DNA from: Okapia johnstoni
Lineage: Eukaryota > Chordata > Mammalia > Artiodactyla > Giraffidae
Assembly (NCBI GenBank): GCA_024291935.2
Contig: CM044311.1
Coordinates: forward strand, 30,570,001 to 30,634,000
DNA: 64,000 bases
Direction of reading: 5' to 3'
Part shown: in pieces, positions 21,131 through 34,531 of the stretch
How positions within the stretch are numbered: the stretch's first letter is position 1
How the letters are laid out: every line of letters starts with the position of its first letter
The notes under the pieces: model-generated
Databases searched by the model: none
Told to the model about the DNA's origin: nothing
The model's input: the letters and a program-made list of their open reading frames with translations, nothing else
Made by a program: the position numbers and the translations under genes

Positions 21131-22961
21131 AGAAATTATATTAAAAGTTTTTTTGAACAGTGGCTGTTAATTAATAAATCCCAATTAAGTGTTACTTGTT
21201 ATTTTTATTAGTAGTAGTATTTTTATTCTGTTGTTATTTTCTTCCTAGTATGGAGCAGAAGTAAATTTACAAGGACCATTTCTCTCAGGCTAATTATGAG
21301 CTATATTTGAGATGTATTTCACAATGATTTTCATATAACTTTTCAAGCATTAGTCTTCAGGTGACTGAATAAAAACTGTAGTTGCCTCTTAAGGGTACTC
21401 ATCTGAGGCCACATCTATGCATATGTGACAAACGTGCTATGACATGTGTGTTTCCATTGCATCATGTGCTAATCATAGAGCAAATAGGATTCCCGAGTGG
21501 TATTATGAATGAAAGGAATAAACAAGAGAGGCATGCTGCAAATAAAAATTTGTAACAAGCAGAACAAGCTTATAAAACCCTGCATTTTGGTTCATATTGA
21601 CTGATTTATGTTTTATCCAGAATAGTTTCCCTTGGTGCTTTTAATATAAAGTACCATGAGGGTAAATATTGTAGGAGACAAAGCTTACTGGGTTTGAAGT
21701 AAATATTCCTAGTACAGAATTGTTTTTTTTTTTTTTTAATTAACCTTCAGTCTCCACTCAACATTTGATTTCCTAAGTAGCCTAGTATCCTTTCCCATCC
21801 AGTATAGCCATCATTGATCTTGATATTTTTTATAGTTATTCATTAATCAGATTTGCATATTGAGCGGTTTTGTAAATTAAGGATAACCTGAACAAAGCAA
21901 TATCATTGCTGTTGTGGAAGGGATACACCAGGGGTGTCTGGAAGCTGTGTACTCGGGTGTAAACGTTACTACTAATTAATTATATGACTTTAGATTCCTA
22001 TAAAAGTAGTATTTGGGTCCTCTCCAGTGTCTCACTTAGTCTTAAATTCTGTTATTGCAAATCATTTAATTAAATGCTCTATCATTTGCATTATGCATGA
22101 GTACGATTAAAGGGGAAAATTTAGCCTGGAAAAAAGTTATACCAAGCCATAAATGTCCATCTTTGAAAATAATCACGACTTATTGTTCAGTCTGCATGGG
22201 GGCTGTATTTTGGTGTGGGCTTAATGATGGTAATATAGATGATAGTCCATGATGGTGCAAATACACTAGTCTTGGAATTCATGTCTACTTTTGTTCATTA
22301 ATGGCCAGTGGTACTTACTGTTTCTTTATGAATAAATGGGATTAAAAATTTTAATGCTAAAAAATAAAATAGTCTTAAACCAGTGAACTTATTACTTTAT
22401 AGGCACTATAACTGGAACCATCTGTGGCAGGGCAGTTTTAGCTCAGGTGGAGAGAGTTTATTTAGCTCAGCACTTTTTAATTTGTGTTGTAGGACTGATG
22501 TGGGATATCTTCCACTAGTTTTTGGTCCCAATCCTTTTCAGAAATGAGCTGGGTAACATGGAATATAACTCTACACTTTCATTACACTGCTTTTCAAGTT
22601 TAAACTTGAAGAAACAGGAAGCCATTTGGAATTTAAAGAATTTGTCTGAAACTTGTACAACAGTTATAACCAATTACAGTGTTCCTAAGTATGATCAAAA
22701 AAACAAGAACTTTTGACTTTCAATAAATTAAGTCGAGGTTCTCTTTATAAAAAAAAGGTTATAAGTTTTCTAAATCAATGTTATAGTCATACTTTAACAG
22801 TATATAGTTCCAAATACTAGCGAATGCTGGAATATGGTACACTAATTTGGTAAGGTTACATCTGATAATTATAAAACATAGTTTCCAGGGTTACAGCAAA
22901 TTAAGGAAAGTCAGGATGAACCTAGCAATAAGTATTCTAAATTGTGGTTTGTGCCTCTATC
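21131..22961. other. Repeat-poor intron
   Basis: T-run at 21721-21739. No named repeat over about 1.8 kb and no coding signal. Confidence 0.5.
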
Positions 22962-23014
22962 ATCTCCTGCATTGGCAGGCAGGTTGTTTACCACTAGCAC
23001 CACCTGGGAAGCCC
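22962..23014 (-). mobile_element. Bov-tA head fragment
   Basis: Only the inverted tRNA-like head remains: 'tctcctgcattggcaggcag' through 'ccacctgggaagccc'. Confidence 0.75.
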
Positions 23015-25378
23015 CTTTTATTTTAAAGTGAGCTTTAATGTATTGTCAAATAATAGTTACAGTTATTGAAAGCTGAGTTAACTTCTGTTAAAACTATAGT
23101 CAGCATTTCAGCTTCCCCAACCTTAAATATGCAATAACTTGTCCATTCTAAAACACTTTTGCACGTCAGCAACTAAAGAAATCAAGCCATCACCCAAATG
23201 CCAATTATGGGAGTACTTCCCTAAAGGGATCATTGATGAGAGGAGATACTGAGTAAGAAGAATGTAACCTTTCAAAAAAAAAGTGCCCCATAACTTAACA
23301 TTCCTTCTCATTTTTTACATTCAAAATGGACTGTGAAGAACTGGAACATTGAATTTGATGGTTTAAGAATAATTACTAGATGCAATGATAATCTCAATAG
23401 TTAAAAACTAACAGTGAAAAAGTATGTCCATGGTACCTGAGCCCTGTACTCACAAATCTTCAAGCTGTCATTCAGTTGGGGTTTGCAGTTTTTTTCCTTC
23501 TCACAGATGCTATTTAATAATCTTATCAGAGAAAAAGTGCTAAATTCAACTGAAGAGCTCCTCACTGGCTATCCTGAAAACACATAGATGATTTTGTAGC
23601 TAAGTATGTTTTTAAGTGTTTCAATCTGCTTTTGTGATTTGAAAGCCTGGGTAATATCAACTTGTAACACAAAGTGAAAGAAAAAAGAATGGGAAAAATA
23701 TGTGCAACATGTGGGTATAGATTTTGGGCAAAGATAACTCTTATTCCCCCACCCCATACCCACATGGCTGTAAGATATGAATAAACTTCATGGTTGTTCG
23801 TTTGTAGCCTGCCCTCTACTCACAGTCCAACAGACAACTTTTTATTTTATGAAGAACATTTCCTGGGCTATGAGTTATTATTGTATTTTTCTGTTAAAGC
23901 TGTAACACCTGTAGTGTTCATAAGTTGGATCTTATGAAACTTATCCAGACTTTTTGAGCTGCTCCATAAAAGCATCTCATCACATTAAATTAAAATTCCA
24001 AGTTTGTTTAACTTTTCAGAAAGTGATTTTTATTTTTTTACACAGCAGCTAACCATGGCTTGTGAATAAGACTAGGCAATTGCTTTTATAGTCTTTCTCA
24101 AGATAAAATTCTAAGGTTTCTGAACTTAGCGTGCTATAGGAGTGACTTTTGTATTTGAAATAGTCCAGGAGGTGCAGATATACCTGGGAGAGGTGGTCTC
24201 TATGAACAGTAAGGGATGAGGGGGTGTTGGAAAAGTGAAAAACAGAACATCTGAATGGAATGAATTGTACCAGCGTTGGAAACTCTAGTTTATAGCAAGT
24301 GGACAAGCTGATATTTAGTTCTTTGGGTTGTTAACATTCACATAAAACAGAATCATTTAACATTTACTGAATCCTTTTTGATAATCAATTTGGGATCAAA
24401 TGCAAAAGAACATGTGTCTGGCTTTGTATGACCCCAGATTCTTCCATTTTCCCTTTGAGCAGATGACATGCCTTCTTTGCTGACTGATATTGGTTGCTAG
24501 GAGAAGTGCACTGGTCTGGTCCCCTCTTATCCAGCAGTAAAACTAAAGAGTGTATTGAGTAAGAGAAAGAGAGGCGGAACACGGTACAGGCCATGAATCA
24601 TGACTTGTCTCCAATATGTCCACTTTGCTCCCATTTTTTTTCCCTTTAAAAACTTTTGTTTTTACCAGTGATGCTTTCTTTCAGCTGCTATCTATAATCC
24701 TTTTGGAGCCTGAGGGAAAGAGGGCTGCTAAAGGGAGGCTGTCTGCTAAGAGTCCACTCAGAGGCATAATAAAAGCCTTGAGAGTTATTCATGGGGCCAC
24801 ATTAGTGAGAATGTCCTACCCAGTGAATAGCATCAGTCAGCTGCTTTTGAAATCGAGTGATTAATACCTTCTGTTTTTAATGGGGGGAAAAGGCAGACAA
24901 GAAAGGTCTTCATACTACTTTGGCTCTTTTGCAAATTAGATCTTATACATTGTCAACGCTTTTGAAAAAGAAGTTGCTAAATTTTCAATACCTGCAGTAG
25001 TCTTTAAAAGAAATAGTGTTTCGTGAACTGTTAATTGTGGCTACTGTGAGATACAACTGAAATGGTAAAATGTCCCAAATGAACAATTATATATATTTTT
25101 TAAAAAAAGCAGGTAGCCATTCTTACATTTTGGCAATGTTTTGTGATGACCATCAAACTAAAAACATGATATTAAGTGATTATATTCAAAATGTTGTCTA
25201 TGCTGATCCTGTTTCACAGCATCCAGATCACATTTTTGTTTGTTTAATAAAGAAACTAATTACAATGCTCTTGAGATTTCAGAGAACCATCTAATGAGAA
25301 GGTGTGAAGGGTGGCAGGTGTTTGTTTCCCATGAGCACTTGGATATAAGGGATAGTTTGTGATTTACAAAGAAGTTGT
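23015..25378. other. Repeat-poor intron
   Basis: About 2.4 kb with no named repeat. Short minus ORFs at 23562-23765 and 24049-24306 have no recognised similarity. Confidence 0.5.
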
Positions 25379-25425
25379 TTTATATATATTATATATATAT
25401 ATATAATATATATATATATATACAC

Positions 25426-25487
<62 letters not shown>
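25379..25487. repeat. (TA)n microsatellite with a central palindrome
   Basis: About 109 bases of nearly pure TA, with 'tacacgtgta' inside at about 25421-25430. It can extrude as a cruciform, is likely to vary in length, and yields a Tyr/Ile-repeat ORF on the minus strand. Confidence 0.95.
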
Positions 25488-25490
<3 letters not shown>

Positions 25491-27127
25491 AGATTAGCAT
25501 ATGGGATTTGGGATGTTGTCACTATAATCCATTCCTGTTACCTCTCTTTAATGCCTCTCTTTTGATTGCATTGGGTACATGAAATGGCTCAAATAAAATT
25601 GCTTAGCGTTCAGGAAGCTTGCCAATCATCTGAGGTGTGTAGATAGAAAAGCTTCTGGTTTTGGTGGCCTGTGGAGGCAACTAGAAAATGTAAAGTGATG
25701 CTTATTCATACTATTTTCAGCAGGATTCTAATGTTAACCAGGCTGTTATTATTTAGGTGGCAGTTTAAGCCAAGCCTCAGTGTTCCTTTAAAATGATTCT
25801 CGTTCTTCTACTCATTTTACATTTTAAGTTTATTTTTGATGTAGCAGCCTAGTCTGGCTCTTTATCTACTCATGGTCAGTTAAAAAAAACAAAACAAAAC
25901 AAAACAATTTACTGTAGTTTGAATATGAGAACAAACATTTGAAGAACTCTGCATGATGCTTCCTATAAACTGTTTTTCACCCTGTGGAAATGAAATATCT
26001 TGTTAAGAGGTGGTAATACCCAAGGGCAATCAGAGATGGAATTGTAACGATTTGGTGGGTGATGTCTAGAGATCAGCTTCGAGTGAGGTCTCATTTAACA
26101 TCTTTATTAGTGATATAAAGAAGAGAACAAAACGATAAAGAAATTTACATATTTCAACATTAGAACGCAATCAGGAACTTTTTCCCCAGCTAACTATCCA
26201 TAGGCCCTAATGAACATAGAAGGGACTTCGAAAACTTTAGATAGAATGTTAGCAGATTATGAACTGCTTTATTATGAACTGCCTTGTTTGGGATATACAT
26301 GTAAAGCAGTTCTTCAGGGAAATAATCAGAAATCTAGGTATCTAGCTAGAGAGAGAAGCCAGCAAAGTAATAAAAGTGAAAGGGCCCAGGGGATAAAGAT
26401 GGAGTAGCGGCAAGGAGAAAATGCGATTCACATTAGGAGTGTAATGTCCCAGTTTTAAAGGTCAGGAGATTATAGTGCCCATTTAGGGAGCGTTGCATCA
26501 CTGACAGTGGAGATTCTCTTTCAATGACAGTGGCTTAAGTGCAGTTAAAATACTTCTTTCATTTTGTAATTCATTGCCAGAATGCAAGAATGGGAGAGAG
26601 ATTTTGGCAGAATAGAAGCAGGAGTGAGTAAAGACAGATTCTTTTGGAAGGTGTCTGTCCACTGAAAAGCAGAGAAGGATGTACTTGGTGTCTCTGTATA
26701 TCCTGACCTGTACAGAGGAGAAACAACATCGTAATGGATCCTATTAGACATTTTCAAATATTGAGGGAAAGGATTGGCGGTATGTAACCATGTTTAAAAT
26801 ATTTCACCAGTCACTTTTCAGAGCTAAATCAGAAAAACTTGAAAGCTATGAGTTATGCTCACAGGTGAGATACTCATATTTTAAAATTGTGTTGATTTAA
26901 ATGATAGGAGATGGTTAAAGCAAAGTTGCAGTTTTCTAAAGGAAAGGTAATAATCAATGAGTCCGCTATGTAAATAGACAAGAATTGTAATCAGACTCAT
27001 TGACTGAACAAGATCCAGAACGTAATACTCTTTAACTACTTTCAAAATTAGTGAGGTCTTATTAGACATGCACCCTTTGGGGTTATACCATTTAAGAGAA
27101 ATGTGAACATTTGATAGTCTCTGTTAT
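25488..27127. other. Intron with an (AAAAC)n run
   Basis: (AAAAC) repeats at about 25882-25906. The rest has no named repeat. The 65-codon + ORF at 26210-26407 has no recognised similarity. Confidence 0.5.
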
Positions 27128-27356
27128 GTGTGTGTGTGCCTGCTAAGTCTCTTTAGTCATACCCGACTCTGCACAACCACATGGACTGTAGCCCACCAGG
27201 CTCCTCTGTCAATGGGATTCTCCAGGCAAGAATACTGGAGTGGGTTGCCATGCCCTTCTCCAGGGGATCTTCCCAACCCAGGAGTCGAACCTGCATCTCT
27301 TATGTCTCCTGCATTGGCATGCAGGTTCTTTACCACTAGTGCCACCTGGGAAGCCC
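27128..27356 (-). mobile_element. Bov-tA SINE with a TG-rich tail
   Basis: A TG run at 27128-27138, inverted body 'gtcatacccgactctgcaca', then 'ttctccaggcaagaatactg' and the head end 'gccacctgggaagccc'. Confidence 0.9.
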
Positions 27357-28441
27357 TTCTCTTCTATAAAGAGCTGCAAAATGATAACAGGAGGGGAAAA
27401 TATTATGTAAGATTGGCCTCATGAGTTGTCATTCTTTTTTTGTGTTTTTCTTCTGGTCCCATTATTTTGAATAAATTATTATGAGGGGCCAGAACAGCAT
27501 TCTGTTTTTGGATTTAAAAATCATCTTTCTTAAAAAATCATCTTTTTTAGTTCCAGACATTTTTAGTTGTTTGATAGCCATCACATACAAGCTAATACCT
27601 TGACTTTGGTTACTATTTTATATCATTAATGATAAGCCCAAGAGAACAGAAAGAATGCAGAGTTGAATGCTAATGCTGATCAGCACCGTCCTGTTCTTAT
27701 AGTCTCCTGGTACCTGTGTTAGGAAAAGGAGCATAATAGTGTGAATGGGGTACTTTAGAACTTCAAGAGCTAGGTAATAACTGTTTCTCACTTTGCTAAC
27801 GATAAGTCTTCCTCTGCCTTTGTAGGGAGAAAGTATGTAAATGAATGGCAGAGTTTTGTTCCAATAAAATTTTATTGATGGATACATATTACATTTTTGA
27901 ATATTTTTTCCATTTTGCTAAATAACATATTCTTTTGACTTTTTTTTCCCTATAACTTAGAAATGAAAAAAATAATCTCCCACCTTATCATAGCAAAACC
28001 AGGGGTTGGCCAGTGTTTCCCTGAGCATGTGACTTGGTGCAGGATATGAACTATCCCTTTTTTCATTAGAGGAGCAGAAGAAAAAGGTGATGTTTTGGGG
28101 CAAGAGGCAGATGGAGCTAGAAGATGAACACCCTGCCCATATTATTTCTCCATCCTCATCACTCTTCATCCATTCTTTCAGCAAATGTTTGAATTGTGCC
28201 TGCTATTGGCTGTGAATTGAGCTTTTTAGATCCCACAACGTCTTAAATACTGTCACTGCCCTCAACTCCTGCTGCAGTTGAGGTATTTGTACAGTGTGCT
28301 GAGAACCTGCCAGGCTGCCTGGAGCCTTCAGAGAAAGCTTCCTTACTGATTCTCCCAAATCCTTCCCCAACAAGAGTGATCCTGTCTGGTGTTGCTCGTG
28401 CCAGTAGTTCAGCTGAGAAGCAATGGAAAACTTCATTCATT
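27357..28441. other. Unique intron
   Basis: Possibly an L2-like stretch at about 28160-28300 ('cattctttcagcaaatgttt', 'actgccctcaactcctgctg'), too weak for its own call. Otherwise nothing. Confidence 0.4.
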
Positions 28442-28534
28442 TTTTAAAAATTTATTTTTAATTGGAGGATAATTGCTTTACAATGATGTGTTGGTTTCTG
28501 TCATACAGCAGCATGAATCAGCATTAAGTATACA
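28442..28534 (+). mobile_element. L1 3'-end fragment (ruminant type)
   Basis: 'atttttaattggaggataat', 'tgctttacaatgatgtgttg' and 'catacagcagcatgaatcag' match the start of the longer copy at 63560-64000. A Bov-tA begins directly after it. Confidence 0.65.
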
Positions 28535-28539
28535 AGAGA

Positions 28540-28760
28540 GGGGCTTCTCAGATGGCGCTAGTGGTAAAGAACCCATCTGCCAATGCAGGAGATGCAGGAG
28601 ATGTGGGCTCAATCGCTGGGTTGGGAAGATCCCCTGGAGTAGGAAATGGGAACCCACTCTAGTATTCTTGCTTGGGAAAAGCCCATGGACAGAGGAGACT
28701 GGTGGTCTGCAAGTCCATAGGGTCTCAGAATTTGACATGGCTGAGCACACACATACACAT
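28540..28760 (+). mobile_element. Bov-tA SINE
   Basis: Head 'gggcttctcagatggcgcta', with a short duplication 'caggagatgcaggagatg', body to 'tttgacatggctgagcacac' and a CA-rich tail. It abuts the L1 fragment at 28442-28534. Confidence 0.9.
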
Positions 28761-31325
28761 TTACATCTTAGTCCATTTTACATTTGCTGAATTGTGCAAA
28801 GTAGGGCTCAATGTTAGATGAATTAAATTTGTCTTTTATGGACAGTTTTTTATGCAGAAGCCAATAGAGTTTATGCCACCCGACCGCAAATATTTTCAAG
28901 AATCAAACTTCCTCTTGATATCGAGGATCTAGCTTTCATCTAGTAAAAGGGAAGTATAGCATGGAGTGGAGCAAGCCTGAACAGAGGCTCTTCACACTAA
29001 ATATAGTCCCTGCACCAGTTTGATAGTAAACTACTCGGCTGGGTGATAAAGGCTAGGAAATTTTATAAGGAAAATTCTCTTCTTGCCATACAATTATATG
29101 CTGGCTCCTTTCCCCCATCCATAGAATTCTCTGTATTTGTTATTCCTGATGTAAGAGAGTGGTAGAAATAGATAGAATGGATCCCATATCTCAGTAATTT
29201 GAAAGTGAAAAATAAGATAGTGAGGTGATGAAGGGCAATTCCTAGAGTTTAATAATTAACTTTATTTTGTCAATTTTATATTACTGGCATGCTGTGGGAC
29301 CATATCATAGCTAACATTTGAAAGCAAATGGGCCTTGTGCCATAACATCTGCAACCAGTGACTGAGAACAGGCTAACTTTATACAACTTCATCAGTATAT
29401 ATGTGTTTTACATCTACATATCTATATCTATTATTGCTTAAAGTGTAGTACACCAATAATGAAATATGAGTTCAAATAATTGAATGTCTACATGTTAAAC
29501 TTGGAGTTATGGTACAGGATAGAGTGGCATTCATTTGTATTTAGAAATAACAGATACAAAAAAGTATTTTCTTGGATCTCACCCTTGGATGATTGTATGC
29601 TACTTTTATAGTATGATTTTTTATTTTAAAGATTTTTTTCTCTTTGGTCCAATTCCACAGCCTCTTTCCATTAACATCAAACACTTTTGCATGTAGTATT
29701 CATCATGCTGTCACACAGGGCATATAATATTGAAAAGGATGCTCCTGGTATTAGAGGTCTCTGCATAAAATTCATTTTCCTGGCTTTGTTATTAAGCCAG
29801 TAAATTGCATATTGTATTGATGAAGGGACTTTCATTGTTATAATAGCCTGTGAACTCAGGAGGGACTAGTTTGCTGACAAGGCATATATAAATGACTAGA
29901 ACTATAGAAAGTCTCATAATGAATCTGAAATAGAAATAAAGATGCTGCAAAAGAAAATACACTCTGCTCATTCTCCTTTATCTCCTCTTTGTTGTCGTCT
30001 CCTAACATCCTATCATGATATTTCTATCCTTCAATTTCTATCCATGTAAGGGTTATAGAGAGTTTGAGAAATATACATATATATTTGGAGAACTCATTTA
30101 AGTACAGCATTTTTACATAAAAACTAATATAAATTGGATTGGACTGTAACTTGTGTAATATAAATTTAACCAAACTGCATTTTTATACCCTGAGGAACTA
30201 ATCAAAACCAGTGGGATAACTTTATTACACCCAATCCCAATCAATTTATTTCTGTAAATCTGTATAACTGCCAGATCATGTTTTACCTTTCCCCCTCTAA
30301 TTTCAAGCTTTAAAAGTAGGGTCAAGTTAACCAAAAGAATGTTTATGAGGTGAATTTGGTTTGGCAAAATGGTGATTGTTATAACACAGCCATTTTAGTA
30401 GCATGAATGCATTAAGTTAAAAAGGTAAATAGAGTCATTACACTGTTCTTTACTTATAAATGAGTGCACAGTGCTAATATCTTTTGGGAGAGGATTTAGG
30501 ACATATTTGGTAGGTATTTACCTCACAATAAAAGGAAAGTTTCCTTCCATGAGAAAACATTAGATCACAGGAAGGCCAGAAATATTTGAGTCACAACTTT
30601 GTGAAGCTACACTAGGTCTAAACAAGTTCTAGCAAGATAAAGTCGTCAGAATAATAAAGAGAATGGCCACAAACATCTATTACTGTTTCCCAGATCGTTC
30701 CTGTAATGTAGCTAAGACTCTCTTTGATGAAGTCATCCTTTCTCTATTCATTTGTGTAAAACCCATTTTCCCCCTTCCTTTTTTCAAGGGAGATGGTGTT
30801 TAATAAATTTGGCAGGGCGTATAAAGATCTAATTTTCTTTGATTTGAGAATCACTTGGATTAGGCAATAAAAATAAAGATGTAAATTTGTAAGTGAAAAT
30901 TTTTCTAGTTTATTATTAGTATCTTAATTCAAGATGTGCTTTTATTTATCAGAAGACTTGAGAACTGTGTTACATTTTATTTTTGATTATGAGAAACTAG
31001 CAACCTCTCATTTCTTGAAATTATATAGGCAATTTGAAACATTAAAGACTGGGAAATATTGGGAACTGAGCATTTAGGAAAAAACTATGTAGTACTTTTA
31101 TGTATTGTAATTTTCACAGCTCTAAATATATAGGTAACTCAAGGCTTAGGTAAAAGACATACAATTTTTTGCAATTGCATTAAGGACCATAGATTCAATA
31201 ACATAAATAATTTTTTTCAAATTTATTGCTTAATGTTTCTAACATGAAATATAAAATGGTTGAATTGAAGCCATAGCCATAATCATAATCCAGAACCCAT
31301 GCAATGTGTTTTGTAGATCAAGGAA
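28761..31325. other. Repeat-poor intron
   Basis: About 2.5 kb of AT-rich sequence without a named repeat. The 84-codon minus ORF at 30113-30367 is not supported. Confidence 0.5.
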
Positions 31326-31430
31326 TATACATGTACATGTATATGTGTCATATATGTATGTATAAATGCATACATGTGCACACTTATACACACAAATGCA
31401 TGCACATGTACATATACATACATACTTACA
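31326..31430. repeat. Impure (TACATG)/(CA) alternating tract
   Basis: Alternating purine-pyrimidine sequence over about 100 bases with palindromes such as 'acatgtacatgt' and 'tgcatgcaca'. Confidence 0.75.
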
Positions 31431-31595
31431 ATGTAGTTAAAAATTTATACAACCAGGTTGAAAGGCTTTAGCACTTTTATCCTTTTTTATTAACAGTCAT
31501 GTGAGTTAGTTACTAGCATGCATACCATCTTTTCTTATTATAGTTTTTCTGTTTAATATGAACTTGGATTGGGATTACAGTTGAATTTTTTCATT

Positions 31596-31636
31596 ATGTA
31601 TATGTGTATATGTGTATGTGTTTGTGTCTGTGTTGT
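31596..31636. repeat. Impure (TATG)/(TG)n
   Basis: 'tatatgtgtatatgtgtatg' followed by 'tgtttgtgtctgtgttg'. Confidence 0.7.
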
Positions 31637-32098
31637 TTTTACCATCAGAAAAAGGAATACTTACATGTCTTGCTAATTTGCTACAGTATTAAGAAAATTC
31701 CATTACAATATTGGGAGTAAAAATTGTCTTTAATGTCTTCTATTAAGCTTTCAAATATCATGTGAATAGAATAAGTGAATAAAAACCTTTGGGCATAGAT
31801 GCTTTTAGCTTAATAGCAAACTAGCTTTATTCAGTTGCCTCGAGGCAAAATTCATGAAAATTAAAATTTCAATACTTTAATATTCAGTTACTTGAAAGTT
31901 CCAACCAAATGTAAGTAATATCCACAATAACCTTGTTATTGTAATTTAAAAGACAAAGATGATTGTATGCTACCTGGAACATGCTGTTCTCTGTTCCATA
32001 GCATCCCTAAGAATGCCTTTGTGACTCCTCTTAGGGCTAGTGAATGTCTATTTTTAGAATTCTTGAAAAAGCAAAGGAGAAAACAGATCTGTGGAATA
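31637..32098. other. Unique intron
   Basis: Nothing recognised. Confidence 0.5.
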
Positions 32099-32108
32099 TG
32101 GCACCAAG

Positions 32109-32186
<78 letters not shown>

Positions 32187-32450
32187 GTAGCTTACTGGTG
32201 CCTGAGGGGGGTGTGTGTGTGTGTGTGTGTGTGTGTTAGTAGTTTACTGGTGTCCGAGTCTTTGCGACTCCATGGACTGCAGCCTGACAGGCTCTTCTGT
32301 CCATGGAATTCTCCAGGGAAGAATACTGGAGTGGGTTGCCATTTCCTTCTGCAGGGGATCTTCCTGACCCAGGCATCAAACCCCGGTCTCCTGCTTTGCA
32401 GGCAGATTCCTTACCATCTGAGCTATAGGGAAGTCCCTTGGCACCAAGGG
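32099..32450 (-). mobile_element. Bov-tA SINE with expanded (GT)n tail and target-site duplication
   Basis: The direct repeat tggcaccaaggg stands at 32099-32110 and 32439-32450. Inside lie (GT)37 at 32111-32184, a 'tagtagcttactggtg' segment, a second GT run at 32211-32236, a near-copy 'tagtagtttactggtg', then the inverted Bov-tA body and head. The tail was duplicated together with the SINE 3' end. ORFs rich in Cys and Val across the GT runs are not genes. Confidence 0.92.
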
Positions 32451-32559
32451 ATGAATTATTTTAAAAAAATTTCATCTTAGCTATTTCCAAGTTTACAACT
32501 ATTATTAATTACTATGACTATTATTATTAGATGGTAGCACAGATGCACACTATTCATTA

Positions 32560-33115
32560 GTTCTTTCAAAAAATATTTACTGTGCATCTGCATTATGCTG
32601 GGTACTTGTAATAGTGTGCTGAGCTTTAGTTTAGTCGGAAAGCTAGATAATAATCACATTGCACATGGTTGTACTTATAATTGACTTTAAGTATTATAAA
32701 GACAAAAAGTGTAGAATGTTTTGCATAGACTAAAAAATCTACAAATAATATTTATGCTGAGGCCTGTGGATTGGAGATAGTCATGTGAGAAGTAGTATCT
32801 GGGAAGAGCATTTCAGATTGAGAGAAGGTCCTGAAGAGAGTCGGGGTTGGGGGTGGGGGGGACTTGTCATCACTGAAAATCTAGAAGAACGGTAGAGGGG
32901 GAATTTGTGAGCCAAGAAAAGGTAGAAGAAGTCTAGGCTGGATGGTGCAGATTATATAGGTGAGGATTCTAAACTTCATCCCAGGACAGTGAGAAGACAT
33001 TGGAGGTTTCATTTTCTCCTAGGGAAATTTCCAGGCTAGTAGAAGAGATCCAGTGGTAAATCTGAATACTGTAGAATGTAGTTAGTTGTTAGCTGTGGTT
33101 TGCTGTTAGCTGAGA
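32560..33115 (-). mobile_element. L2 LINE remnant
   Basis: Diverged L2 signals in reverse orientation, in order: 'tgcattatgctgggtacttg', 'gaagagcatttcagattgag', 'agtctaggctggatggtgca' and 'attctaaacttcatcccagg', then 'gaagacattggaggtttc'. A G-run lies near 32845-32860. Confidence 0.5.
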
Positions 33116-33228
33116 TGGCCTCAGGAGGCTATGAAAGCATAGTGGACTAAAACCATTCTTGGTGAAGAGAGGGGTGGTGAGGAAAGAATTCTGAAGGGAA
33201 TACCTTGGGCTGAGTCCAGAATGTGTAC

Positions 33229-33446
33229 TAAGTAGCTTCAGTTGTGTCTGACTCTTTGTGACCCAATGGACTTTGGTCTGTATCCCGCCAGGCTCCTCTG
33301 TCCATCGGATTCTCCAGGCAAAAATATTGGAGTGGGTTGCCATGCCCTCCTCCAGGAGATCTTCCTGACCCAGGGATGGAATCTATGTCTCTTGTGTCTC
33401 CTGCATTAGCACATGGGTTTTTACTACTGGTGCCACCTGGGAAGCC
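33229..33446 (-). mobile_element. Bov-tA SINE
   Basis: Inverted body 'agttgtgtctgactctttgt', middle 'tggagtgggttgccatgccc', head end 'tggtgccacctgggaagcc'. Confidence 0.9.
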
Positions 33447-34388
33447 TTTAATATGAGTTAGCTAGAAGCATTGCCCAGCCCTCACCCCAGACCAATTACA
33501 TTAAAAAGGCTAGGAGAGAAGCCTGGGTGTCTGTTTTCTGAAAGCTCTCTTATGATTCTGGACCATTCAGGGTGGACAGTGAGAACTTGGTAAGGAATAA
33601 TACAGGGAGATGTTGCCAAGGAATTGGAAGTCAGTTGGTAAGACTCGAGCAAAGTAGATGATGAAGGGCAAAGTTAGAGATATATCTAGGATTTTGTCCA
33701 AAATAATGAAATAAATATATAAATGAGTTTCAAACATATTCTGCAATGAGGGAAGCAAATAATGATTGACAGGATTTACTATCCCATCAACTCCCATAAT
33801 TCTTCATCTCCATGGATTACATCTTATTTTACTTGAATTGTAATAATTTATGTATAAGCTTTATGAATCACACTTAATGTTAGGCAACTTCATGTCAGGA
33901 GCTGTTTCTTCGTGACTTGCTATGCTTCTTGTGAGTAGGAGAGAACCGTACACTTAAAAAGTGTTCCATAAATATTTGCTGAGTTAAAATGGCCCACTTC
34001 ATTCAAGTCTTCTTTGTCCTTACTTGTTGTAGCAACAGCAAAAGCTACTTTTTTCCCTTGGTTTTGCAGAATTCATCAATTGTGTGTGTAAATTAAAGAT
34101 ACCTATTCATCGCTTACTGAATATGCTCTTATTTATGTATTCTGAATTTGACTGGGCCATCCCCTGTCTATATTTGTGAGATTAAATCCAATTTCTCATT
34201 TAAGGATGTTCATAATATACACATTATATTGTAATTGTTAGTTTACTTACCTGGATGGAAGGGAAAACCTGTTTTCTTTACATTAATTTGAAAGCCTGCT
34301 AAAAAATTAACGTGCTTATATTACTGTTGTTAACTTTTCTATTCATGAATTTTCATGGTTTTTGCTGTAAGAAGTTGATTTTACTCTG
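33447..34388. other. Intron with a short L2-end-like stretch
   Basis: About 33933-33988 reads like an L2/MIR 3' end ('gtgttccataaatatttgct'). Otherwise unique. Confidence 0.4.
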
Positions 34389-34531
34389 AAAATTACCTTA
34401 AGGGAATTCCCTGGCAGTCCAGTGGTTAGGACTCTGTGCATTCACTACTGAGGGCCCGCGGTTCAATCTGTTAGGGAAACTAAACTCCCACATGCCCTGT
34501 AGCATGGCCAAAAGAAAAAAAAATTACCTTA
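34389..34531 (+). mobile_element. CHR-type tRNA SINE with target-site duplication
   Basis: The repeat aaaattacctta stands at 34389-34400 and 34520-34531. Between them 'agggaattccctggcagtcc', 'agtggttaggactctgtgca' and 'gggcccgcggttcaatc' mark the tRNA-derived head, and an A-rich tail lies at 34511-34522. Confidence 0.9.

Noticed and set aside
25291..25500. 69-codon minus ORF of Tyr-Ile repeats
   Set aside because: A pure product of the (TA)n microsatellite.
32091..32480. 129-codon + ORF with Cys-Val repeats
   Set aside because: It is a read-through of the (GT)n tail and the SINE body, not a protein.
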